Made by a program: the position numbers and the translations under genes | Notes under the pieces: model-generated | Told to the model about the DNA's origin: nothing | What the model saw: the letters and a program-made list of their open reading frames with translations, nothing else | The model's database searches: none | Origin: Eutrigla gurnardus | Lineage: Eukaryota > Chordata > Actinopteri > Perciformes > Triglidae | Assembly (NCBI GenBank): GCA_963514095.1 | Contig: OY741268.1 | Span: 12,112,208 to 12,176,207, forward strand | Direction of reading: 5' to 3' | DNA: 64,000 nucleotides | Shown: in pieces, positions 1 to 11,798 of the stretch | Numbering within the stretch: the stretch's first letter is position 1 | Layout: each line of letters starts with the position of its first letter

Positions 1-1371
1 TGATTCCAAAGGACCTTGTGATGCCCCTCCCACTATCTTGTCCTGGCCAACCATGTTGGCTGACATAGGAGGGTCGTTAGCTTGATTAAGCTCACATGGG
101 CCTTCCAGGCTATAAAAACTGGTCCATGTCTCTCGAGCCCACTTCCCACAGCTGACATCGACCATGCATCTCCTTCTTTTGGTTCTGCTTCAACACCAAC
201 ACAGCACACAGAGCACACATTCATGTGCTACTTTTACTTGCTGAAACTTCTGATCCACACAATCCCTTATTCATTAGAGTTAAATCATGTTTGTTTCAAG
301 TATAACCTAGCACTTAATCCCTCCCTGTCATATTCCCTGAGCCAGTTTGTGGCAACACAATTAAGGGAGTCCCCGGTTTATTTTCTATCTTGTAAGGGGT
401 TCTTTGAGAACCTCTGTAACACTGCATGGAAAAAGTGACGATATAACCATTTGTATCAAATATCAAAACACTCCTAAAAATAAGATAAGACATTATACTT
501 TAAAGAATACATTTCTGAGTACTGAGCTCTTTTCAGACCATATTAATGTATCATCAAAATGACATGATGTATTGCTAAATGTAAAAGACACTGGTCAAAC
601 TCACTCATTTCCATTTAAATTACTGCACCATCGAAATTCCTGTCTGCTTCCTCTGTAGTTTTCTTAAGAGATGTGTTCTTTCCCCCATCTCTTCATCCTC
701 CATCACCAACTGCAACTTAACTCTATGAAAGCACTGTGACAAAAGCTTCCACACCCACACACAAACACTCATACGTGACCTCTGCGGTGCCCCTGCCAGT
801 GTGTTTACAGTAAACTGAACCAGTCCTAAGTGTACCCCACAAAGGACCCTGCAGCCTTTGTTTTCGAGCATGCTCCCAGGAGACTCTGTGAGGATGAAAC
901 AGAGATATGAGCAGCTAGAGTTACCTCTTAATGAAACGTATCAACACCACCAATCACAGCAACACAGGCTGCCAATAGCACTTCGCCACGACTGGACGAA
1001 CCCTGGGAGGGTGCGATTGAAGAAAGTCAACAACAGAAGAGGTATTCACCTACTGTGATCCCTCTCGAGTGAAAGATAGTTTTTTTTTTGGGCTATGTTG
1101 TCAGTATGCACATTGCACTTGGCTAAGCTAGCATGAACCTGTGGCATCTCAGGTGGTGTGTGAGCTTTTATGTTGCACATCCACTTTGTATTTCAAGCTA
1201 TTCAAGCCGGAGCAGACAGCCATTTTCAGCAAAATAATCTCTGATGAACAAACTGGTTTGTTAGCTGCTCAGCACCGCCGAGCAGACAGACCAAGTTAGC
1301 AGTTAGCTTGTGAGCATAATGGAGATTTTGTTAGCTCTGATTTCCCTCATAAGTCAGGTGGTGACCCAGCC
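1..1371. other. Intergenic DNA, no gene recognised
   Basis: Only short open frames are present and none resembles a known protein. The longest one (about 82-438) has no recognisable domain and looks like chance. No repeat family was recognised. Confidence 0.5.
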
Positions 1372-1690
1372 TGCTCTCATTCCTCATGGCCTTGGTGTTT
1401 GAAACCGACAAACAAAGCACCTTTTAGCATCTGTATGAAACGCACCAAACTTTCAAGTAACTCCAATGTGAACCCATATGTGTCAAGAGCGGGAAAGTCT
1501 GCGTAGATAGGAGGGCGGGTGATTGGATGGTTCAAAAAACATAGGAGAGTGCTGCTAGTGTCCCAAGTTATGTTATGTAAAGTATAAAATACTTATTTTA
1601 ACCCCAAAACCACGATCTTTTACTATACCTAAACCTCAGTGATTAAAACGTGATGCCAAGGGGTCCGTATGTTGGGAATGAGAGTGTCTA
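1372..1690. repeat. MITE-like teleost interspersed repeat
   Basis: The ends carry a short inverted repeat: CTCTCATTCC near 1376 on the + strand is matched by GGAATGAGAG near 1675. The interior has the 'ttttaaccccaaaaccacg...cctaaacct' signature that I recognise from an abundant teleost repeat. There is no coding capacity. The termini are only approximate, and a search against a fish repeat library would settle the family. Confidence 0.55.
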
Positions 1691-3455
1691 TTTGTTAAAT
1701 TTGGCCACAACAACTGTGTGATCTGATAATATATACGTGTTTGTGTTTACAGCTGGTTCTGCTGCCATAAAAAAAAAATGTGTTAATACTGAATGACCTG
1801 TAGTTGTTTTATCAGTGTAGTATGTAAACACCAGGGTAGCTCTCCAATAAAAAGCAGCAGTTTACAGACATTCTATGTATAAAAAGCACAGGTGTTACTC
1901 ATAACACTAATGATGACTCTGCATGTTTCTCAATGTCAAGAGCGTGCAGCTTAGCTGAATCACCCTTCTGGAAAGGATATACATTAAAGCGAGTGTGGCT
2001 TTTATGTACAGCAGTTTCCTCGAATTCGGATCAGCGATGTCTCCGCTGTGGAACCCTGGTCTACGTTTAACGAGATTCATTTCAATCACCCGTGTGAGTC
2101 CTCGTTAGTGAGCATAGAGCTAACGGCACACATTAAATCTGATCACACCCGAACCGTGCTTTAGATGCCACAAATAAAACTGCATTTTTTAACTCATAGG
2201 CAGCATCTTACCATTGATTACAGCTTCATTAGCACAACTTGTATCATGTAACTACAAACAGGGAGAGCAACAGTCAAGAGCACGATGTCCTGACAAGATA
2301 TGTAACAAATATTCTTGTGTATAATCATGCATATCACACATGGTAAGAAAAAAAACATCTTGCTCATTTTGGCAGCGTATATGAAACTCTAGATAGCGAG
2401 ATAAAGAAAGGAATGCCCATGTTTATTATTGTAGCAGCTAAATCATCTGAAGAATTGTCTCTACTTTTTCCAAAGCCAAGATCTTCATGAAGTCTTGCGG
2501 CTTAATAATATTCTGCAAGATTCTTAAGGGAAATTCCCAAACAATAATGAAATCACAGTCTGTTGTAATGGAACAAGACTTGTCACAGCCATGTTTCAGC
2601 TGTGGGACAAAAACCACACCAAAAAAAAAAAAAAAAAAGAATGAGAAGAATGCTTTTTTTCTAGACAACCAGGGTTTTTTTAAATATCAAGGCAGCGTTT
2701 TAACAGGTTTCAAGGTTCTCGAAAGTTCCCGTGGTACATAAAAGGCCATTTGAAATTTCACTCATTGTAAAAATGAGAAAGCAGCATAAATATTGCAGTA
2801 GATGTTTTTTCTTCACAACATAAGTTTTGCATTGCAAACAACCTCTTTTCCATATGACCTACGATCAACCCAGGCTGATGTGACTCCTGCTGTGACTGTT
2901 GTTCTGTTGATCCGTTCATCATATTACTTCTTCACAGATGTTTGACTCCACAAGTATTGAAAATGTATTATTTCACAGTTGCATCCTGCAGGTGGCGACC
3001 AGGCAAGAATTAATTTAAAGCGCTTTTAAATACATTTTTGGTATTTTTAGATCATGGATCTATTTTTTTTAAATATATACAATCAATTATTTGTTTGAAA
3101 GCCGATGTCTTTGACCTACATGTACCACTATTTATGTGCCTTACAGACCTGTAAATTAAATCTCATAATTGGTTTATGTGCAGTCAAGAACGGGGGAACC
3201 TCATCATGTCAACTCTTGTCATGACAAACACTCTTGTCTTATTCACTATGTTTGCACTCTGTAAACAAATTTAATTTAGCAAATTTAAATTGGTTCCACG
3301 GTATCTCAAGAACTGAATTGTTGGGCAGTCCCCCTCAAATAGAAAAGCACATTGTTTTTACTCCGTAGTCTCCAAAAGTCCCAGTAATTCATGAACCTGA
3401 AACTGAAACAGCTACATTTAATCATCCAATGTCTCCACCTGGAGATGCGTCTGTA
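1691..3455. other. Intergenic DNA with an A-run
   Basis: AT-rich sequence without a supportable gene. An 18-base A-run at 2621-2638 could be the tail of a retroposed fragment, but no source sequence was recognised upstream of it. Confidence 0.4.
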
Positions 3456-3459
3456 AGTC

Positions 3460-3491
3460 AGTGAGTGAGTGAGTGAGTGAGTGAGTGAGTG
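3460..3491. repeat. (GTGA)n microsatellite
   Basis: About eight consecutive GTGA tetranucleotides followed by a few GT units. It is directly visible. Its reverse strand gives an apparent SLTH-repeat peptide that is an artefact. Confidence 0.9.
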
Positions 3492-4045
3492 TGTGTGCAC
3501 CTCTGTGTCTGTCCACAGCTATTCTCCTTACTGCAGCAGTAAACTGCATATGTTGGATGACTAGTTATGGCTCCATTCTCAAGGATCTCTCACGACTGCA
3601 GTGACCCTTTCTCAAAACACCTATTATTCCCTGTTTTATACCATTGATTTACTGCTGACTCCACACCCACCGTTGTCAACTGCTCTGCAGTCAGAGCCAT
3701 GGTGGGGGAAAACCATCGACTGCATGGGGAAATGGAACTGATATGCTCTTGATACGCTAACATTATATGTTGTAACGTATAAGATGGAACACAGCTGGAA
3801 CACAGCAACACGGATCATTTGCATTTGACCCGGTGTGCATAGTCATGTGTCAATTTGCCTGTGCATTATCTGTATTCCCACAGCGCATGTTGGCATCCTG
3901 TGAGAAATGTCTTTAAGTCAGTCACGAAAATCCCCAAACTTGGAAATACACAGTGTTCTTCACTAGGATTAAATGTTTTCTTATGAATTTGTAACTTGTT
4001 GGTCTTAGTTATCCCAGCAACCAGTCGCATTTTTGATTTGCTAGA

Positions 4046-4280
4046 CAGTGCATTATGAGAATCATCGGAACGGCTGGAACGCATCATTGACCAATCACTT
4101 CTCTTGGATGTTGCATAATAAGCTGTGTGGTCTGAGCATATTAGGCTTCATAAGGGAGGAAAATGGCTCTGAAAGTATGACAGGTATGATAAACCTTTCT
4201 CTAAATGTAGTCCAGTTGGAATGCACGTCTAAATAAAACACAGACGAACATGTTGCTACAGGTGACAAATAAAATAAACC
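4046..4280 (+). repeat. Dispersed repeat family A, copy 1
   Basis: Closely matches a second copy at 16,292-16,546 in the same orientation. Shared blocks include 'cggctggaacgcatca', 'gaaagtatgacaggtatgat', 'ttggaatgcacgtctaaata' and a terminal AAATAAAATAAACC. The second copy carries about 20 extra bases near its middle. The A-rich 3' end would fit a short retroposon, but no Pol III promoter boxes were recognised, so the class is unknown. Confidence 0.75.
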
Positions 4281-7200
4281 AGTGAGACTTTAGTGAATAT
4301 GAAGAGGTTGTTTCCAAACAGTTCAGCGAGATGTCATGGTTACTATCACAGGCGCCGACCACAGAAATACCAGCGACTTTTTATAGTTTAAATGATGATT
4401 TCATATTTAACTGCTGTAACTCTTCAATGGTAAAATATCCAGTAAGCATGAAAGCAGCTCCTCTCTGTGTGGTGAAGCTGTGAAACAACGCAGGGACCCT
4501 GAAGTTTCCCGTTTCTCACAAGGCTTCATCAGCTTCCAGTAACCGCCGTACTGTTCATTCTACATAACATACCAGTGCTGCGCTCAGCCTCAGTTGAAAT
4601 TATTGCAGCAATAGTAGCACATAGTGGTTGCAGTTGCAGAAATAGTAGTACAGAAGAATCTGGAGAATCTAGTACTGTTTTGTGGATGGAAGGCAAAGGT
4701 GACTTATCATTTATTCTTACCAATGCTACATAACCAGCCCCACAGCTGTTACAAAACTTCTACTACCTCTGTTTCTTTAATTTCGATGACTACTGAAAGT
4801 GTCGAAAGATGGATGCCGAATCAAGCATTTTGTTGTTGCTAGGTACAGTCAATAAAAACAGCAGCAAGCTTTAAAGTGAATTTTAAGGTTCACATCAGGG
4901 GAACAGCCTGATTGCATGTCACCCAGCCAACCAGTGTGCAATGCCAGGACACACATGAAGAGGCTTTTCTTTACTGCTCCAGTGCTAAACAGAAATCCTC
5001 AAACCTGTCTGTGTGGGACTTTCCACCGTGACTATAGCTACACTCATTAATCAGCCCCAAAAAGCATTGTCAAACCATATTTGTCACATTTTTATGATTC
5101 ATTGCTTTGAGAGAGGAGGAGAAAAACTCTCCCCTGAAGCTGGGATTTCACCCGCAGCAAGCAATTCAAAGGCAATTTGTTGCTTTGTCATGTATAGGTT
5201 GCACAGATAGTGACAGATTGCCCGTCATAGGGTTTTTGTTTGCACAAAAGTCGAACAAGAAGTTGGAGGAGTTCAAACCTGAGACTGTTTTCATACAGCT
5301 GTGATGTATGATCCCACAGATTATCTCTGATCAGATTACAGCAGCTCCTGCTGACCCGTCAGCTGTTATTGATGGGAGACCAGACTGACTCAGTCCAGGA
5401 TGACTTGACCAAGCTCTGAGGAAAATGATGAATGACTGCAGGAGAAACAAATGCAATGAATAGGATCTTTCCCCGTAAAAGTGTTTTTTTTTTTTTATTC
5501 CATTTAGCTTTATTTAAGACACTATGTGTACAATTTTACACTTCTGGAATATTTGTATGGCAGTTTTGTTGGCAGAAAAATTAGAAAATGACTATGAAAA
5601 TTGGTGCAATATACAGTTCCTCACAGTGTTAAATTCACTATTGTCTGCCAGTGTTGAGAGGCGCCAAATACAGCTCTTAACTCCTTTAAAAATATTCTTT
5701 TTTTTGGCTGGACCACAGAGGGCCAGCCCTATGGGTCGCTCTGTGGCTGACTAAGTAAGTAAGTCAGTCAGTCAAGCAGTGATCAAAGTTGCACCATTGG
5801 TCAGTCAGTGTACTACGTCACCAAGGGGCGTTGCTCTCAAAAGCACAGGCATCTCATACGTGCGCATGATACCGACCGAATTTAATCAGCAATACAGAGT
5901 TGTTCATGTTAAACCAATCCGTACCAAATACCTGGGAGCGCATCTCGGTAAGAGAGTATCACAGAGTATCAAAAAAGGGGAAAGAGAGAGTGCATTGCCG
6001 CTCGTTCAGTCAAGTGTGGAGCAAGTAGAAACAGTCGCATTCAAAACTCAACACGGACACGCGGACATAACTTGCTGCAGTGTTTTTAATGTGAAATGCA
6101 AAGTCAAGGTGAAGTCAACAACAGACGGAATACGGTGAAGCTTCAAGCTAAAGATTGCATCGTTTATCAGAGCCTGAAAATCCCCCACAGCAGCCATAGC
6201 TACCTTTAGCACAGCAGCTAACGTTAGCACGCCTGTAGCCAGCGTCTAACCAATCTAACTTCACCCCAAATAGACAGCAAACCTCTCAGAGAAGCATCGG
6301 GAACTTCATCAACATCTTTAGGTGATTAAGTGGCTCATTTGATATGTTGCTGTTGGAGATAACTGGGCTGTTTACTGATATAACTGTCTAGGCTTAGCAT
6401 TTTGATACCATTAGCCAACACTGGCTGTGTCTGAAACTCCTCACCGACATATTTAGTTACCACAACACTGACATTTATTACTAGGCTATGTCCGACACCT
6501 CAGTATGACACCAGTATTCGTGAATTGCAGACTATTAAAGGGAAATATCCCAGTATGACGTACAGCAGTGCTAACAACGACAATAACAAGAAGAAAGAAC
6601 TCCTCCATCCGACATCACCAACAGTGTTGCCCTGGTGACTGACAGACCGCAGGTTGTACAGACGGTTTGAATTGAGAGAGAGATGGATTTTATTTTGTGT
6701 GGTGTCTAACAAAATAATTGAAATAAAAAAACGTCATATGATCTGAAATTAAGCACATTGAAGGCTTTCAGGGCGCTCCTGCAAACATGTGGTGTTCAGC
6801 AGCATGCAATACGCTTCACTCTCATAGAAAACAACAAAATCAATGGGTCACATGAACACTCTGATTTGGGCCGTGGCTGGCGACTACATGCATATCAGAG
6901 AAATAATGTAGCTGTCTACACCCTCGCCAGCAATGCATGGGTAGGAGTTAGCAGTGACCACAATGCACTGTGGGAAAACAACACAATGCGTATAACACAA
7001 GAAGCAGGAATTTATTACTGCAAGGGAGTTGCCGGCAGAGTGGCGAGTCAGCCCTGCACTTTGTCCCAGTGACTAACCGTGGTACTACACAAAAACCTGG
7101 TGCAGCAACATGTTCCCCATAAGATAGACAAGACAGTAAAGCATATGGGCAGAGAAAATCTCAGAAAATGACCAGAACAAGAAACTTTCATGAGTGATTA

Positions 7201-8930
7201 TGTTCCATCTCGTTGTCTGATCCAGTTCGCATAAAACATCGTAAACTTGTGAACATTTTGAGTGAAGAGGAGTTCAGAAGTCAAATGAGTGTGAATTGCT
7301 AATGACCGCCAATAAAAAAAAATATATATATATGATTATGTGCAAGACATGACCTGAAATTATTCGGTTTTCATGAGCTGTTGTTTTTGTTCTGAAAATT
7401 TGTGACCAGAAAAGACAGACAAATGGACATATGGTGATGTGCTAAAGTCATCCATACCCCGTTCTCCATGGCAACATCCAGTATCCTCCTATCTTGAGAA
7501 TGCGTGTTGAAATACTTTCTCACAGATTCTTAAGCATAAATATACGCCGAACCACAACAGTGTTTAAAAGTATCACTTGACAGTGTCAGAAAAAGCATTG
7601 CAGATGTGTGCCTGCGTCAACTCCTTCTGTCCAAGGAGGGAGAATATTATATAAATGCCTTCACAGATTTGTGACCCTTTGTTTTGAATGTGGTCTCCCC
7701 CCCCAACCCTAACCCAGCTTAAACTAACAATCGTCTGGTTTACATTGAAGAGTGCACCGCACGAGTGAAAAGGGGGCATATACTATGTGACTTACACAAA
7801 AAAAAGAAAGATATTCAGTTCAAGTGTTTAAGTCTGGTTATTTTATCAGATTTTATGGAAGAGTGGAGGAGGGACACAATAAGTGGAATGTTTTTAAAGC
7901 TCCAAGAGCTAATAAAAGGAAATGTTGGTCTACAACAGAGCTTATCATGTAGATGATGATCATATTTGTCCGTCAACAACCCCAGTAGATTTGTGGTGCT
8001 GAGTGTTTACTGGCTGCAGAAGATGGCGGTAAAGAGGTGATGGGAGTGTTCAGATGGTTAAAGTTAAATGAAAATGCATCTCAAACTTCCTTGTAAGTTG
8101 GAGGTTTACTTAGAAGCTATGTATCACTTAGGAAAGGCTTGTCCATTTTTAAAATGACTAAAACTGAAGCATTTAAAATTGAATACCTAAAACTTTCCAT
8201 TTGTTTTTCACAGAATTTGATGTTTTCCACAGTGTCTTATTCATCACTTATTCATTCAATGTTTAAAAACTGCTGTAAATTGTCATTTTGCATCACCATC
8301 ATCATAAAAAATCTACCTACCGAACCTCCATTGGCGTTCGACCGGTTAATAAGAGCCACAAAGGGAAATACTGAGACCCTGGAGACAAAGCATCGGATTC
8401 CTCCATCTAATAACGTGTGGACAATTGCCAGTTACAGCTTATAGGGAGGGTGATGTAATGTTTATACAATATAGGAATATTTCACTTCCCTGTCAAAGCA
8501 GTAACTCACCTGCGTTTATTCAATCTCCAAAGAATCCTCGGCTGCTGCGGAGGTGGAGAGACAATGATTGGTCTGTCAGCGAGCGGGACGGTGGGCGGGG
8601 ACGCCCGCCCAGCGCAGGCCTTGATTTGAGCTTGGACGGCGCTTCAGTCGCTGATGGTGGAGCTAATGGAGCACGTTACCCACTTAGCCAAACCTGGCCT
8701 GAACTCAACTGAACCACGCTCACCTAATCGGAGACAAACTGAACCCGGGTCTGTCTGCAGTCAGAGGTACTGAGACAGAACTCATGGGTAGTTCAGGTTT
8801 AAGGTAACTACTTAAAAGTAAAGGTCCACTCACTGGTCCTTCTGCATTCTGATCATCAAACAAGTTTTGTGATGAAGTAATGTTATTCTTTAGTACCCAC
8901 TTTCAGCCTGTGGAATCTACTTCTGTTTCA
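4281..8930. other. Intergenic DNA, no gene recognised
   Basis: No exon or domain could be supported. An open frame at 5779-6138 (119 codons) has no recognisable domain. The stretch 8560-8700 is locally GC-rich and has a GC-box-like GGGCGGGG at 8593-8600, but no coding exon follows it. Short T- and A-runs (for example at 5486-5498) are present. Confidence 0.45.
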
Positions 8931-8934
8931 ATCA

Positions 8935-9190
8935 GACAGACACTTATGGTCACTCAGGACAGCTGGAGCTGATCCCAGCTGAAATTTGGAGAAGGCATGG
9001 TACACATGGACAGGTCGCCAGTCTATCACGGGGCTCACATTCAGACCTAATTTAGAGTCATCAACTAACCTGCATGTCGTTGGACTGAGGGAGGAAGCCA
9101 GTACCCGAACAAAACTCACAATGACACAGGGAGAACATGCAAACCCCACACAGAAGCCCGATCCCGGTTTCGTACCCGGTAACCTCTTAC
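8935..9190. repeat. Degenerate common teleost interspersed repeat
   Basis: Contains the characteristic succession 'gctggagctgatcccagct', 'acaggtcgccagtctatcac', 'aacctgcatgtcgttggact' and 'cacagggagaacatgcaaac'. I recognise this as a very abundant fish repeat, usually seen as 'ggagaacatgcaaactccac'. It is diverged and non-coding. The class assignment (LINE-derived or SINE-like) is left open. Confidence 0.7.
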
Positions 9191-10876
9191 CTTTACCACC
9201 ATAATGCCAAATTCTATGATCAGACATGTGATTTTAGCATGACATCAAAAGCGGAACTACTAATAAATGAATCTGCCGTTGTGAAATCTGTTCTGGAAGC
9301 GATCTGATAATTTATGTTCATCTAAGCACGTCAGTGCAGGTATTTTCCCTGATTAATCAAAAACTGTTAAACTGCTGCGCCTGTGCACTTCATCAGTTCA
9401 TTAACTCCATTAAAAGATTTGTGAAATACACCTCATGTGCAGGCCAATTACACTGATAATTATTATAATCAGTAATTAATCAGAGAACATAAACATACAC
9501 ATCAGCAGAATTAAAGCGCTACATAAACGGCTGTCAAACAGTGGAATTTTGATTTCCCAATGTGGCTCCCGATGACGCAGGATGATAATTGCCAAAACAG
9601 TCCAATCAGGGAGTTACCTGTCGGTTTTAATAACTTCATGTTTACTCCTCTTGGTTTGCTTGTGGGAAGTGAGTGTGAACAGGAACCAGAACTACTCTTC
9701 AATAGTGAACCCACCTACAGGCGTAAAGCACCCTGAGACCCTTCCATGCGACATGCGTCAATAACAGGACCAGCCCTTTTTTTTTACCCTCTGACTTTCA
9801 TTTCCCCTGAAAATCATACATCTCTCCCGCTGTTCCTGTGATGTGAATGTATCAGCAATGATGCCTGATCAAGACCGCCAGTATCGCTGTGAGTTTCTGG
9901 CTTCACTAAAATTGATTTCCCACAATGGGGTTGTTTAAACAGGTTTATGTCCCCACAGTATGACGGATGCAAGTACACATGCACACATTCAGGACAACAA
10001 CTCCTTGTGAGGTGTCCTCCGTACTGCTCCTGCTCCTCCTCATCTGTGGCCAAAAGTGTAAAATCTGATTCATGCTCTGTTGAGGTGGTCTGGAGCTCCA
10101 GTCGTAACTCTCCCCTGGATGGACGTATTATTGATTATAGACCCCAAATAATCAGGTTTATATTGTCTTATTCAATAAATGTAATACACACAGAAGAAGG
10201 TATAATTGTCTTGTATTGCAACAATGACTTGCATTGGAATCACACAGTCCAAGCCACGCAGTCCGAGCTCTTGTGGTCCTCACGTGGTACTTCATTATCA
10301 TGGTATGAAAGTAGTCATGATGTGTATTTGTATTTGTGTGGAGGAGTATGTCTGCCAGGTGTTAAGGCTGGTAAACACTGAGCAACTCCATGTGTGTGTG
10401 GTTTGATTTCCTATCCTCCACCCTGTCTCTCTCTCAGCCTTTAAAACCAGCGTTTTACATGTTCACAGTGGCATTTACAAGTGTCTGGGTGACTGAGAAC
10501 GATGGAAGCGCTATAGCTACTTCACTTGGCTACGCTCCAGCAAAAATATGCAAAGAGTGCGGACGAGCGCATCGTCGCTCTTAACAACAACAGAGCCGGT
10601 GACGGTGATGATATTTGGATATGATTTGATTTGCTGTGATCAAGCACAGACGGATTTTGATGTGTGATTAAATAAGTGACAGGAGGGATGTGAGAGGATG
10701 TAAAGGGGGACGGACCGAGACGCAAAATAAACAGGATGAGAGAGATTTGAGGATACGGTATCACAGATTCTGTTATGGTACAAAGTGTACCGCCTGTACC
10801 TGCTGTAGGCTACAAGTCTTAGCAGGCAGAAGGAGAGAGGAAGTGAGACTCAGAAACAACAGGAAGTCACTACTAG
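9191..10876. other. Intergenic DNA, no gene recognised
   Basis: Contains short open frames on both strands, the longest about 9947-10381 on the + strand. None has a recognisable motif, signal peptide or plausible splice context. Confidence 0.4.
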
Positions 10877-11062
10877 TACTTCTATAACTTTTACCACTAC
10901 TACTACTACTATTCCTACTACCAATCACCACTGTTGTTGTGACTTCTTATCTCTTACATTATTACTACCAATACTACTTCTCCTACTTTAAGAGCATTAT
11001 GACTGTACTGCTGTACTTCTACTATCACTACTACTCCTACTACCACCACTAGTACTGCTGGT
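10877..11062. repeat. Imperfect (CTA/TAC)n trinucleotide-rich tract
   Basis: Two clusters of TAC/CTA/CCA triplets are separated by degenerate sequence, strongest at 10,889-10,925 and 11,014-11,058. It is an old, mutated microsatellite. Confidence 0.7.
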
Positions 11063-11798
11063 ATAATCTCTACATAGACAGATTCTGCATTCATATGCAG
11101 ATTTCGGCAGGCATTGTATGTAGTCTAGTTTCCACTTGTTGTCCAAGTGGTATTGACCAACCATACTCGAGCAGTCTTTGGAGAAACAGTCTGTGTGGAG
11201 TGCAAAAGATGCAGAAGGCATTAGATAATACATACAATCCCAGAGCTAGAGATGACGGTCTGACCGAGGAGTTGATACTTAAAAATGGAGTTAATTCACT
11301 AGTCGGTGGAATCAGGTGTCGGCAGTCAATGAGTATTTTGTCAAATGTACAGTTTTCCTTTCATCGTCTGTCCCAGTAGCCACAAATACATTACCTATAT
11401 TATTACCAAGGCTTGGAAGGAAGCCCATCTGGTTCTGGTCCACTAGCGCCTCTACTGGCTGTATGTGGTAGCTCTACGTACTGTGAGTCTGACTCACACA
11501 GAACCTTGACCGTGAGAACTGCATTTACCGTCCACGAGACCGAGTCCACAGCGATTCAGCGACCCTCGGTGTCGACTCAGGCCATAATAGCAACCTGTCC
11601 CATCCGCCATTGCAAGGTTGTAATACAGTGAATGAAGCGGTGAATATGACTTAGTAATATATAAATCAACTTTATATGTATAGCATATTAAAATCAGCAG
11701 GACTTGTACCAAAAGGACATGTAAGCTGCTTTGAAGGTAAGGATTGGACTGTTGGTGGCCAGATGAGATGAGTAAGTTTTAGTGCATAGGGTAGTTTG
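11063..11798. other. Intergenic DNA, no gene recognised
   Basis: No repeat family or exon was recognised between the triplet tract and the foldback element. Confidence 0.4.

Noticed and set aside
5779..6138. 119-codon open frame on the + strand
   Set aside because: No recognisable domain, no splice or promoter context, composition like neighbouring DNA. Treated as chance.
8560..8700. GC-rich patch with a GC box that could be a promoter
   Set aside because: No exon, start codon of interest or transcript-like structure follows on either strand. Left as a note only.
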